NCBI RefSeq assembly: GCF_017301735.1
Contig: NZ_CP071090.1
Location: forward strand, 7,926,001-7,990,000
Direction of reading: 5' to 3'
DNA: 64,000 nt
Source of the DNA: Pyxidicoccus parkwaysis
GTDB lineage: Bacteria > Myxococcota > Myxococcia > Myxococcales > Myxococcaceae
A program made the position numbers and the translations under genes. Shown here one piece after another: positions 36,576 through 44,838 of this stretch. Numbering within the stretch: position 1 is the stretch's first letter; every line of letters starts with the position of its first letter. The notes below the pieces were generated by a model. That model made no database searches, had not been told where the DNA came from, and was given only the letters and a program-made list of their open reading frames with translations.

Positions 36576-37471
36576 GCCGGACGCTCCTCGCGCCGGAGGA
36601 AGTCGATGAAGGCGCGCAGCGGGGCGGGCACCTGCCGGCGGCTGGGGTAGTAGAGGTAGAAGCCGGGGAACCTCGGCGACCAGTCCTTCAGCACGCGCTG
36701 GAGCTGCCCCGCTTTCAACCAGGGCCGCACCTCCTCTTCAATCAGGTACGCGATTCCCGCACCGCCGAGCGCGCCCTGGGTGGAGAGCTCCGAGTCGTTG
36801 AAGATGAGCGGGCCTTCGACGTCGACCTCGAACTCGCGGCCGTCCCTCTCGAACTCCCAGCGGTACATGGAGCCATCCGACCACCGCCCGTTGATGCAGC
36901 GGTGCTTGTGCAATTCGTGCGGCGTCTTCGGCACCCCGAAGCGGGCGAAGTAGTCGGGTGAGCCGACGGCCGCCATCTCCAGTTCCCCGCCGAGCTTCAC
37001 CGCCACCATGTCCTTCGCGAGGCGCTCTCCCAACCGGATGCCCGCGTCGAAGCGGCCGGCGACGATGTCCGTCAGCGAGTCCTGCACCACGACATCCAGG
37101 ATGATGTCGGGATAGGCCGCGCAGAAGCGGCCGAGCAGCGGCGCCAGGCGCTTCGTGGCGACGAACCGGGGCGCGTTGATGCGCAGGCTCCCGGAGGGCA
37201 CGTCGCGCGACTCACGCACCTCGGCCACCGCCGCGTCCAGCTCCGACATGGAGGGCAGCACCCGGGCCAGCAGCCGCTCACCGGCCTTGCTGAGCGCCAC
37301 GCTGCGCGTCGTCCGGTTCAACAGGCGTGCCCCGAGCCGCTCCTCGAGCTGGCGGATGGTCTGGCTCAGCGCCGACGGAGAGATGCGCAGGTGCGCCGCG
37401 GCCCGGGAGAAGCTCTGGTGCCGCGCCACCGCGACGAAGGCGGTGAGCTCCGCGAATTCGCTGCCGCGCAT
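36521..37471 (-). CDS. LysR family transcriptional regulator
   Basis: The 316-aa product has the winged helix at 8-65 (FVAVARHQSFSRAAAHLRIS...) and a LysR substrate domain (~90-295; GSLRINAPRFVATKRLAP and FDAGIRLGE), the arrangement of the large CrgA/DmlR subgroup. AGGAGG precedes the ATG. It is divergent from the aldo/keto reductase gene at 37591, its likely target. Its 3' end overlaps the 3' end of the DUF3052-like gene by 55 bases. Confidence 0.93.
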   Translation of the reverse strand: MRGSEFAELTAFVAVARHQSFSRAAAHLRISPSALSQTIRQLEERLGARLLNRTTRSVALSKAGERLLARVLPSMSELDAAVAEVRESRDVPSGSLRINAPRFVATKRLAPLLGRFCAAYPDIILDVVVQDSLTDIVAGRFDAGIRLGERLAKDMVAVKLGGELEMAAVGSPDYFARFGVPKTPHELHKHRCINGRWSDGSMYRWEFERDGREFEVDVEGPLIFNDSELSTQGALGGAGIAYLIEEEVRPWLKAGQLQRVLKDWSPRFPGFYLYYPSRRQVPAPLRAFIDFLRREERPAQAPGRKRMALHTESTAT

Positions 37472-37549
37472 TGTGTACCTCCTGCTTCAAAGCCCATTCA
37501 GATTCTGCACCATGCTCTAAAAAGCCGCTCGCCGCATTCTTCGCGCCGT

Positions 37550-37576
37550 GAAGCAGCCCAATGCCGCGGCTGCTTC
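37550..37576. promoter_or_regulatory. 9-bp inverted repeat before the aldo/keto reductase gene
   Basis: GAAGCAGCC (37550-37558) pairs with GGCTGCTTC (37568-37576) around nine bases, 14 bp before the reductase start. GAAGCAG recurs beside the LysR ribosome site (37475-37490). It is either a LysR binding site or a 5' leader hairpin. Confidence 0.4.
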
Positions 37577-37590
37577 TTACGGAGACCGTC

Positions 37591-38661
37591 ATGAACGCGA
37601 AGCTCTCTTTGAACACGTACCGCCTGCTGGGCCGCTCCGGCCTGCGCGTCTCGCCGCTGTCGCTGGGGACGATGACCTTCGGCTCCGACTGGGGCTGGGG
37701 CGCCGACGAGGCGGAGTCGCGCCGCATCTTCGACGCCTACGTCGACCGCGGCGGCAACTTCATCGACACCGCGAGCAACTACACCAACGGCACCTCGGAG
37801 AAGTTGGTGGGCACCTTCGCCGCCGGCAAGCGCGAGCGGCTGGTGCTGGCCACCAAGTACACCCTGCACAGCCGCCCCGGAGACCCGAACTCGGGCGGCA
37901 ACCACCGCAAGAACATGTTCCAGACGGTGGAGCAGAGCCTTCAGCGGCTGAAGACGGACTCCATCGACCTGCTCTACCTCCACGCCTGGGACTCCACGAC
38001 GCCGGTGGAGGAGGTGCTGCGCGCCATGGACGACCTCGTGCGCGCGGGCAAGGTGCTGTACGTGGGCATCTCCGACACGCCGGCGTGGCAGGTGTCGCGC
38101 ATGCAGGCCATCGCGGACCTGCGCGGCTGGTCTCCGCTCATCGCGCTGCAAATCGAGTACAGCCTCATCCAGCGCACGGTGGAGCGGGAGCTCATCCCCA
38201 TGGCCCGCGAGCTGGGCCTGGGCGTCACGCCCTGGTCTCCCCTGGGCAGCGGCGTGCTGACGGGCAAGTACACCCGGGCGGACCTCAAGGACGAGGGGGC
38301 GACGAGCGTGGTGGGCACCCGCAAGGGCGTGGCCGTGGTCAACGGCGCCCTCTCCGCGCGCTCGCTCGACATCGCCGACGTGGTGAAGGACGTGGCCCGG
38401 AAGCTGGAGCGCACGCCCGCGCAGGTGGCGCTCGCGTGGACGCTCCAGAATCCCGCCGTCACCTCGCCCATCCTCGGCGTGAGGACCTTCAGCCAACTGG
38501 AGGACAATCTCGCCGCCCTGGAGGTCGAGCTGCCCGCGGAGGCGCTCGCGCGCCTGGAGGCGGTGAGCGCCGTCGAGCGGGGCTTCCCCCACGACTTCGT
38601 GGAGTCGCCCTTCGTCCAGCACGTCATCCACGGCGGCGCGAAGCTGCTGCCGCGTGTGTGA
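37591..38661 (+). CDS. Aldo/keto reductase
   Basis: The 356-aa product is a TIM-barrel AKR: NFIDTASNYTNGTSE (catalytic Asp and Tyr), LVLATKYTLHSRPG (catalytic Lys), DLLYLHAWD (His), and the NADPH pocket in PILGVRTFSQLEDNL. It reduces aldehydes or ketones with NADPH in the cytoplasm; the substrate is unknown. The ATG at 37591 has GGAG seven bases upstream; an upstream in-frame start (37561) falls inside the inverted repeat. It is divergent from the LysR gene. Confidence 0.93.
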   Translation: MNAKLSLNTYRLLGRSGLRVSPLSLGTMTFGSDWGWGADEAESRRIFDAYVDRGGNFIDTASNYTNGTSEKLVGTFAAGKRERLVLATKYTLHSRPGDPNSGGNHRKNMFQTVEQSLQRLKTDSIDLLYLHAWDSTTPVEEVLRAMDDLVRAGKVLYVGISDTPAWQVSRMQAIADLRGWSPLIALQIEYSLIQRTVERELIPMARELGLGVTPWSPLGSGVLTGKYTRADLKDEGATSVVGTRKGVAVVNGALSARSLDIADVVKDVARKLERTPAQVALAWTLQNPAVTSPILGVRTFSQLEDNLAALEVELPAEALARLEAVSAVERGFPHDFVESPFVQHVIHGGAKLLPRV

Positions 38662-38730
38662 GGGGGGCGGCACGGGTGGGACTTACGGCCGGCCTTGCAT
38701 GGGGACGCGGGCCTGCGTAAGTCGAGCGCC

Positions 38731-40014
38731 GTGACGGCGGCCACCGAGACGCAGCGAGCGATTCACGCGGTCTGGAGAATCGAGTCGGCCCGGCTCATCG
38801 CCGGCCTCACGCGCGTCGTGCGCGACGTGGGCCGGGCCGAGGAGCTCGCGCAGGACGCGCTCGTCGTCGCGCTGGAGCAGTGGCCGAAGACGGGCGTCCC
38901 GTCCAACCCGGGCGCCTGGCTGATGGCCACCGCGAAGCACCGCGCCATCGACGAGCTGCGCCGCAACCAGCGCCTGGAGCGCAAGCACGAGGAGCTGGGG
39001 CACGAGCTGCAGGCCGAGCAGGACGCGTCCACGCCGGACCTGGACGCGAAGCTCGACGACGACGTGGGCGACGACTTGCTGCGCCTGGTCTTCACCGCGT
39101 GCCACCCGGTGCTGTCCTCCGAGGCGCGCGTGGCCCTCACGCTGCGGCTGCTCGGGGGCCTCACCACGGACGAAATCGCGCGGGCCTTCCTCGTGCCGGA
39201 GCCCACCGTCGCGCAGCGCATCGTCCGGGCCAAGCGCACGCTCGCCGAGGCGAAGGTGCCCTTCGAGGTGCCCCGGGGCCCGGAGCTGGCCGAGCGGCTG
39301 TCGTCGGTGCTCGGCGTCATCTACCTCATCTTCAACGAGGGCTACTCCGCCACCGCCGGAGACGACTGGATGCGGCCGGAGCTGTGCCAGGACGCGCTGC
39401 GCCTGGGCCGCATCCTCGCGGGCCTCGCGCCCAATGAGCCGGAGGTGCACGGGCTGGTGGCGATGATGGAAATCCAGGCGTCGCGCATGCGCGCGCGCAC
39501 CGGCCCGAAGGGCGAGCCCATCCTCCTGCTCGACCAGAACCGCGCCCTGTGGGACCAGCTCCTCATCCGCCGCGGGCTGGCGGCGCTGGAGCGCGCCGAG
39601 AAGGTGGACGGGCCACGCGGGCCGTACGTGCTGCAGGCCGCCATCGCCGCGTGCCACGCGCGGGCGCGCACGGCGGAGGCGACGGACTGGGCGCGCATCG
39701 CCGAGCTGTACGGCGAGCTGGTGCAGCTGATGCCGTCGCCCGTCGTGGAGCTCAACCGCGCCGTGGCCATCTCCATGGCCTACGGCCCGGCGGAGGGACT
39801 GAGGCTGGTGGACGCGCTGCTGCCGGAGCCCTCGCTCAAGAGCTACCACCTGCTGCCCAGCGTGCGGGGGGATTTGCTCCAGAAGCTCGGCCGCTTCGAC
39901 GAGGCGCGGAAGGAGTTCCAGCGCGCCGCCTCGCTCACGCGCAACGAGCGCGAGCGCAAATTGCTGCAGGAGCGCGCCGAGACGTGCGCGGCGTCTGCGC
40001 GGCCCCAGAGCTGA
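38731..40014 (+). CDS. ECF42-group RNA polymerase sigma factor (SigI-like) with TPR C-terminal domain
   Basis: The 427-aa product from GTG 38731 has sigma region 2 (~10-75; VWRIESARLIAGLTRVVRDVGRAEELAQDALVVAL), region 4 (~115-170; CHPVLSSEARVALTLRLLGGLTTDEIARAFLV), and a long helical C-terminal domain (~180-425) of the DUF6596/TPR type with NEGYSAT. This is the ECF42 architecture, in which the C-terminal domain replaces an anti-sigma factor. ECF42 genes usually sit next to a DGPF (YCII-like) gene; none is seen here within several kb. No ribosome site decides the start, and the frame extends to 38695. Confidence 0.92.
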   Translation: MTAATETQRAIHAVWRIESARLIAGLTRVVRDVGRAEELAQDALVVALEQWPKTGVPSNPGAWLMATAKHRAIDELRRNQRLERKHEELGHELQAEQDASTPDLDAKLDDDVGDDLLRLVFTACHPVLSSEARVALTLRLLGGLTTDEIARAFLVPEPTVAQRIVRAKRTLAEAKVPFEVPRGPELAERLSSVLGVIYLIFNEGYSATAGDDWMRPELCQDALRLGRILAGLAPNEPEVHGLVAMMEIQASRMRARTGPKGEPILLLDQNRALWDQLLIRRGLAALERAEKVDGPRGPYVLQAAIAACHARARTAEATDWARIAELYGELVQLMPSPVVELNRAVAISMAYGPAEGLRLVDALLPEPSLKSYHLLPSVRGDLLQKLGRFDEARKEFQRAASLTRNERERKLLQERAETCAASARPQS

Positions 40015-40048
40015 GCCCTCCCGGCTGAATCCGTTCAGGGGGCGCCAC

Positions 40049-40075
40049 GCCGAGGCTCGACTTCCCGGCCTCGGC
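40049..40075 (+). terminator. Hairpin after the ECF42 gene
   Basis: GCCGAGG (40049-40055) pairs with CCTCGGC (40069-40075), 35 bases after the stop codon. There is no U-tract; it is possibly a terminator that needs Rho, or incidental. Confidence 0.3.
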
Positions 40076-40167
40076 CGTGCTCGCTCCTGAATGGATTGAC
40101 TCCGGCGGGCCTGACGCCCCCCTCCCTTGCGAGCGGGGAGCCGTTGCCGTCATGCTGCGCGCCCTGC

Positions 40168-42549
40168 ATGTCCTCCGCCGTCCGTACCGCCTTCCCCGTC
40201 CGGGGCGCGGTCCTCGCCCGCCTCTCGTTCTTCCTCCTGCTGTGTCTGGCCGGGCCCTCGGGCGCCGCCGATGAAGCGTCGGCACGTCCCTTCCAGGTCC
40301 AGCCTCCCGCCGCCTGGGTGAGGCCCGTGCCCCTGGAGGAGCGGGACTTGCCCCCCTCGAGCGAGACGAGCGGCGGCATCCACCATGCGCTCGCTGAGAC
40401 GCAGACGCGCGTGGACGGCCGCCGGGTGGAGACGTACAGCCACTACGCGCGGCGCGTGCTCTCCGAGGCGGGCATCGAGAACGCCGCGGAAGTCACCGTG
40501 AGCTTCGACCCGTCCTACCAGGAGCTCACGCTGCACGGCGTGTGGCTGCACCGTGGCGGGACGCGCATGGACGTGCTGGACCCCGCCGCCGTGAAGGTCA
40601 TCCAGCAGGAGCGCGAGCTGGAGCAGCGCATCTACAACGGCACCCTCTCCGCGCTCATCTTCGTGCGCGACGTGCGCGTGGGCGACGTCATCGAGTACGC
40701 CTTCACCCGCACGGGCGCCAACCCCATCTTCGACGGCCGCTACCTCGCCGTCGCGGACGTGGGCTACGGCGTGCCCCTGGCCCACTGGCGCTACCGGCTC
40801 TTGTGGCCCGCCTCCCGCACGCTGCACGTGAAGAACCACGGCACGGAGTTGTCACCCACCGTGACGGAGGCGGGCGGCGTGCGCGAGTACATCTGGGAGC
40901 AGCGGGACGTGGCGGCGCTCACCGTCGATGACGCGCTGCCCTCCTGGTACGACCCGTGGCCGTGGCTCCAGTTCAGCGAGTTCGAGGACTGGGCCGCGGT
41001 GGCGCGCTGGGCGGTGCCCCTCTACCCCACGCCCGCGAAGCTTCCCCCGACGCTCGCCTCGGAGGTGGAGCGGCTGCGCGCCGCCCATGAAACCCCGGCC
41101 GCGCGGCTGCTGGGCGCGCTGCGCTTCGTACAGGACGAGGTGCGCTACCTGGGCATCGAGCTGGGCCCCAACTCGCACCGCCCGCATGCTCCCGAGGAGG
41201 TCCTCGCGCGGCGCTTCGGCGACTGCAAGGACAAGACGCTGCTGCTCGTCACGCTGCTGCGGGCGCTCGGAATCCAGGCGCGGCCGGCGCTCGTCCACAC
41301 GCGCTGGCGACAGGGCCTGGAGTCGCTGCACGCGTCGCCGGGCGTGTTCGACCACGTCATCGTCCAGGCGCGGCTGGACGGCCGGGACTACTGGCTGGAC
41401 CCCACCGTCTCGCACGAGCGGGGCGCGCTGGAGGACTGGACTCCGCCCCCGTTCCGCCGGGCGCTGCCGGTGGACGCCTCCACCACCGGCCTGGTGGAGA
41501 TTCCGGAGCCGGACCTGACCGAGCCCACGCTGGAGGTGGAGGAGGCCTACACCGAGAGCGAGGCGGGCACTCCGTCCACCCTCACCGTGACGACGCGCTG
41601 GCGCGGCTCCGACGCCAATGACATGCGCCAGCAGTTCGCCACCGCGTCGCTGAAGGACCTGGAGCGCGAGTACCTCAACTACTACGCGCGCAGCGACCCG
41701 AAGGTCCGCTCCGCCGCACCGCTGTCCGTGACGGACGACCCGGAGCGCAACGTCGTCACCGTGGTGGAGCGCTACGCCCTTCCCTCCTTCTGGCGGGACG
41801 GGCGCCGCGAGTTCGGCACGTCCGACATCTCCAAGCGGCTCAAGCAGCCGCGCATCACCCAGCGCACCATGCCGCTGGGCATCGAGCATCCCGTCCACGT
41901 GCGGCACCACATCCGCGTGGACCTGCTGGAGCCCATCGACATCGACGAGGAGAAGTCCTCCATCACCGGCCCCGCCACCCGGCTCGACTACAGCTATGCC
42001 CTGGAGCAGCGCGGCCGGCGGCTGCTGCTCGACTACGAGTACCGCAGTCTCCGCGACGCCGTGGAGCCGGCGCACTTCATGGAGCACCTGGAGACCCTCA
42101 AGCGGATGGAGCCCAACACCGGCTACCACGTGACTCAGCCGCGCTCCCAGTACCGCGACGACGCCGGCCTTCCCTGGGGAGGCATCTGCCCGATGCTGAT
42201 GGCGCTGGGGCTGGGCGTGCTGCTGATGCGGATGGAGAACGGGCCGCGCGCATACCTGAAGGAATTGAGCGCGCGCAGACGCAAGCGGGCCTTCACCCGC
42301 AAGCTGAGCTCCATCGAGGGAGACCTTCCCTCGCAGGCGATTGCCCTGGAGGACGTCACCGAATTGCCCGCGCGGCTGGCCCGGGTGCGCTGCGAGTGCG
42401 GCGCCAGCCGGGGGACGGGCGGGGAGCCCGCGAAGCTGGAGGAGGTCGTCCTCGGTGACGACGCCCTCGTCCTGGCGAAGTGGACGTGCGCGAAGTGCGG
42501 CCGCGCACGCCATGCCTACTTCTCGGTGGATACGGGAAAGGCGGCCTGA
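40168..42549 (+). CDS. DUF3857 protein with transglutaminase-like domain and C-terminal zinc ribbon
   Basis: The 793-aa product has a signal peptide (hydrophobic core LARLSFFLLLCLAGPSGA) and a DUF3857 beta domain (~45-270). A transglutaminase-like domain follows (~275-415), with Cys-353 in GDCKDKTLLLVTLL, His-396 in FDHV and Asp-411 in WLDPT, so the Cys-His-Asp triad is complete. After a DUF2569-like stretch there is one membrane helix (~665-685) and a Cys-rich end (RCECGA...WTCAKCGRA) that may bind zinc. It is probably an envelope peptidase or cross-linking enzyme. The start ATG at 40168 fits the signal peptide. It is convergent with the GFA gene. Confidence 0.88.
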   Translation: MSSAVRTAFPVRGAVLARLSFFLLLCLAGPSGAADEASARPFQVQPPAAWVRPVPLEERDLPPSSETSGGIHHALAETQTRVDGRRVETYSHYARRVLSEAGIENAAEVTVSFDPSYQELTLHGVWLHRGGTRMDVLDPAAVKVIQQERELEQRIYNGTLSALIFVRDVRVGDVIEYAFTRTGANPIFDGRYLAVADVGYGVPLAHWRYRLLWPASRTLHVKNHGTELSPTVTEAGGVREYIWEQRDVAALTVDDALPSWYDPWPWLQFSEFEDWAAVARWAVPLYPTPAKLPPTLASEVERLRAAHETPAARLLGALRFVQDEVRYLGIELGPNSHRPHAPEEVLARRFGDCKDKTLLLVTLLRALGIQARPALVHTRWRQGLESLHASPGVFDHVIVQARLDGRDYWLDPTVSHERGALEDWTPPPFRRALPVDASTTGLVEIPEPDLTEPTLEVEEAYTESEAGTPSTLTVTTRWRGSDANDMRQQFATASLKDLEREYLNYYARSDPKVRSAAPLSVTDDPERNVVTVVERYALPSFWRDGRREFGTSDISKRLKQPRITQRTMPLGIEHPVHVRHHIRVDLLEPIDIDEEKSSITGPATRLDYSYALEQRGRRLLLDYEYRSLRDAVEPAHFMEHLETLKRMEPNTGYHVTQPRSQYRDDAGLPWGGICPMLMALGLGVLLMRMENGPRAYLKELSARRRKRAFTRKLSSIEGDLPSQAIALEDVTELPARLARVRCECGASRGTGGEPAKLEEVVLGDDALVLAKWTCAKCGRARHAYFSVDTGKAA

Positions 42550-42553
42550 GGCC

Positions 42554-42997
42554 TCAGGCCCGCGCGCGGACGGGCCACGGCTGGGGACGCATGCCGGCCT
42601 GCCAGTTGTCGTGGCGCCCGTCCCAATAGCCGATGTTCAGCTCGGTCAGGTCCACGTCATCCAGGCAGTTGACGTTGACGGAGCGGAACTCGCCCCCGAG
42701 CTCCGGCACGTTGCCCTCGCCGAAAACCTGGGTGCCGCACTGCTTGCAAAAGACGCGGTAGTTGGGGCTGCCGCCCTTGCTCCACCGGCCCAGGTGCTCC
42801 TCGCCGGACACCAGGCGGAAGGCGCTCGGTTTCACGACGGTGCCGGTGGAGCCCACCTTGGTGCAGATGGTGCAGTTGCAGCGGCCGACCGGCGCGGTGA
42901 GGTCCACCTGGGCCTCGAAGCGCACGGCGCCGCACAGACAGCCGCCCTTCTTCCACTCGAGGTTGCTCTGGGTCTTCTGGGTCTGGGTCTCGGACAT
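42554..42997 (-). CDS. GFA family protein (glutathione-dependent formaldehyde-activating type)
   Basis: The 147-aa product has the zinc-ligand Cys pattern of the family: GGCLCGAVRFEA, CNCTICTK and VFCKQCGTQVFG. Members bind two zinc ions; the founding enzyme adds formaldehyde to glutathione, but most relatives have unknown roles. It is downstream of DUF3224 by 72 bases on the same strand, and a TGACA-N6-TGTCAGGTTT element lies in that gap, 60 bp before its start, so it probably has its own regulated promoter. Confidence 0.92.
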   Translation of the reverse strand: MSETQTQKTQSNLEWKKGGCLCGAVRFEAQVDLTAPVGRCNCTICTKVGSTGTVVKPSAFRLVSGEEHLGRWSKGGSPNYRVFCKQCGTQVFGEGNVPELGGEFRSVNVNCLDDVDLTELNIGYWDGRHDNWQAGMRPQPWPVRARA

Positions 42998-43056
42998 GGC
43001 GTGTTCTCCCGTGGGGTGCGTCGTGAAGGAACGAGAGGAGTTGTAGGCCCTGGCAG

Positions 43057-43077
43057 TGACAGCCTTGTGTCAGGTTT
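43057..43077 (-). promoter_or_regulatory. Putative operator TGACA-N6-TGTCAGGTTT, copy 2
   Basis: TGACA (43057-43061) and TGTCA (43068-43072) followed by GGTTT, overlapping the stop codon of the DUF3224 gene. It shares TGACAGCCT with copy 1 and stands 60 bp upstream of the GFA start. Confidence 0.6.
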
Positions 43078-43477
43078 CTCCGGAGGGGAGCAGGTAGTCG
43101 AATTCGTAGGCGTGCTTCCCCCCGGTGATGATGATTTTCACCGAGCCGGTGAGCCCCTCGAGCTGTCCCGTGCCAGAGCCCGGAACCACGGTGAGGGTGA
43201 GCTGGGACGCACCGGGTGTCATCGTCCCGAAGTGCTGGAGGGCGAAGGTGCCTGCGCGGCCGTGCAGGGTGCCGGTGACGCGCTCCATGGCCACGTAGCC
43301 GCCGGAGGTCATCGCGGCGTCCCGGATGGCGAGCATCTGCCCCAGGCTGGTGGCCTCCAAGTCCCCGTGGAACTTCTTGTCGAGGGCCATGCGGCCGATT
43401 TGCGCCGCCTCGGTGCCCGGGTCCGGGGGCATGGGCGTCAGCTTCACGTCGAAAGGTCCGCTCGCGCGCTTCGTCAT
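43070..43477 (-). CDS. DUF3224 family protein
   Basis: The 135-aa product shows the DUF3224 pattern: GPFDVKLTPMPPD, the acidic-aromatic KKFHGDLEATSLGQML, YVAMERVTGTLHGRAGTFALQHFG and a C-terminal KIIITGGKHAYEFDY. The fold is a small beta-barrel related to allene oxide cyclase-like proteins; function is unknown. It is often found with GFA, YCII and ECF42-type genes. It is divergent from an AraC regulator at 43573 with 95 bases between, and upstream of the GFA gene. Confidence 0.9.
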   Translation of the reverse strand: MTKRASGPFDVKLTPMPPDPGTEAAQIGRMALDKKFHGDLEATSLGQMLAIRDAAMTSGGYVAMERVTGTLHGRAGTFALQHFGTMTPGASQLTLTVVPGSGTGQLEGLTGSVKIIITGGKHAYEFDYLLPSGET

Positions 43478-43572
43478 GGCGTCGTCACTCCTTGCATTGC
43501 GTGGCCCGGAGATACGCCCTCGCGTGCCGCGCGTGATTGCAAAAACGCGACACGTGCCCAGAATGCCGGCCG

Positions 43573-44394
43573 GTGAGCCGCCCCCGTCTCGACGCGCCCC
43601 GTGGCGTCCTCCAGCGCCCTGCTCCCGAGGGACGGATTGCGCATGAGCGCTTCGCGCCCTCGGCCGCCCTGGAGCCGTTCGTCCAGCACTTCTGGACGGT
43701 GCGGTGGGACTTGCGCGGCGAGCCTCCCGTCCTCGCGGAGACGCTGCCGCACCCGTGCGTGCACCTCGTCTTCGAGCGGGGACGCGCCCGGGTGCTGGGC
43801 GTACAGACGAAGCGCCGGTTCCGGCGCTACCTGCGCGGAATGGACCGCGTCTTCGGCATCAAGTTCCGCCCGGCCGCCTTCCAGCCCTTCTTCCCCGCAC
43901 CGCTCTCCACCCTCACCGACCGGGGGCTGAGCCTGCGCACCGTCTTCGGCCCGGAGAGCCACGCGCTGCGCGAGGCCATCCTCGGAGAGCCGGACCCGCG
44001 CCGGTGCGTGACACTCGCGGAGGATTTCCTCTGCAAGCGGCTCCCGGAGCTGCCCGGGGAGACGGCCCGCCTGCGGGATTTGGTGGAACGGCTCGCCTCG
44101 GACCCGAGCCTCACCCGGATGGAGCAGGTCGCCGCGCTCGTGGGGATGGAGCCGCGCAAGCTCCAGCGCCGCTTCAGCGCGGCGGTGGGCGTGAGCCCCA
44201 AGTGGGTCCTCCAGCGCTACCGCCTCCATGAAGCCGCCGAGCGGCTGGTGCGCGCGGACGTGACGGACATGGCGGGCCTCGCGCTGGAGCTGGGGTACTT
44301 CGACCAGTCGCACTTCATCCGCGACTTCAAGGCCGTCGTCGGCCGCCCGCCCGCGAAGTACGTCGCGGAGGCCCGGGCAGCCACGCGGAAGTGA
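43573..44394 (+). CDS. AraC family transcriptional regulator
   Basis: The 273-aa product from GTG 43573 has an N-terminal sensor of the DUF6597 type (FAPSAALEPFVQHFWTVRWDL, HPCVHLVFERG, FGIKFRPAAFQPFF) and a C-terminal double helix-turn-helix (VAALVGMEPRKLQRRF and ALELGYFDQSHFIRDFKAVVG). The frame stays open upstream to 43537. It is divergent from the DUF3224/GFA genes and probably regulates them. The 444 bases after it hold no gene. Confidence 0.92.
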   Translation: MSRPRLDAPRGVLQRPAPEGRIAHERFAPSAALEPFVQHFWTVRWDLRGEPPVLAETLPHPCVHLVFERGRARVLGVQTKRRFRRYLRGMDRVFGIKFRPAAFQPFFPAPLSTLTDRGLSLRTVFGPESHALREAILGEPDPRRCVTLAEDFLCKRLPELPGETARLRDLVERLASDPSLTRMEQVAALVGMEPRKLQRRFSAAVGVSPKWVLQRYRLHEAAERLVRADVTDMAGLALELGYFDQSHFIRDFKAVVGRPPAKYVAEARAATRK

Positions 44395-44838
44395 GCACGG
44401 CGACACCCGCAAAGTGTTTCATTGATGAATCATCCATGGGTCCCTGCAACCCCGGAACACCTGCACGCCATTGTCAACTTTGCTGGGCTCGCACGCTTCA
44501 TCGCCATGTCTGGTTTGAGGCCAGAACCCGCTTGTCCGGCTCTTGAGACCCGAGAAGCCTCCGAGTCCACCAACTGAGTCATCTGGAAACTTTTGATGAC
44601 TCTTGATCACTCCAATGTTTTGATTTTAGTGTGACGGGGCAAAGACAACCCACGAGGTGAAACATGAGCCGCCGGCCCTGGCGCGCGTGAGCCCGGCCGG
44701 ATGTATCACCCGGGCACCGCCCGCGAGTCTCCTCCCCCGCTGACGCCGCGTTGGCACGACGCTCCCCTGCGCGACGTACGGCTCCCCTCCACCACCGCCC
44801 CGCCGCACCTCCCTGTCGCCAACAGGAACGCCCTTCTC
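44395..44838. other. Long AT-richer intergenic region before the FIST gene
   Basis: No protein-like frame is seen before the FIST start. The segment 44580-44640 is unusually AT-rich for this genome (TTTTGATGACTCTTGATC, TTTTGATTTTAG) and should hold the promoter. A small imperfect palindrome TTCAT-TG-ATGAA lies at 44418-44429, with GTGTTTCAT and CATC around it; a similar 21-base arrangement occurs at 19121-19141. Confidence 0.4.

Noticed and set aside
44752..44771. Possible sigma-54 promoter (TTGGCAC followed by CCTGC)
   Set aside because: The spacing and the -12 element do not fit TGGCAC-N5-TTGC, and it would lie inside the unlikely upstream extension of the FIST gene.
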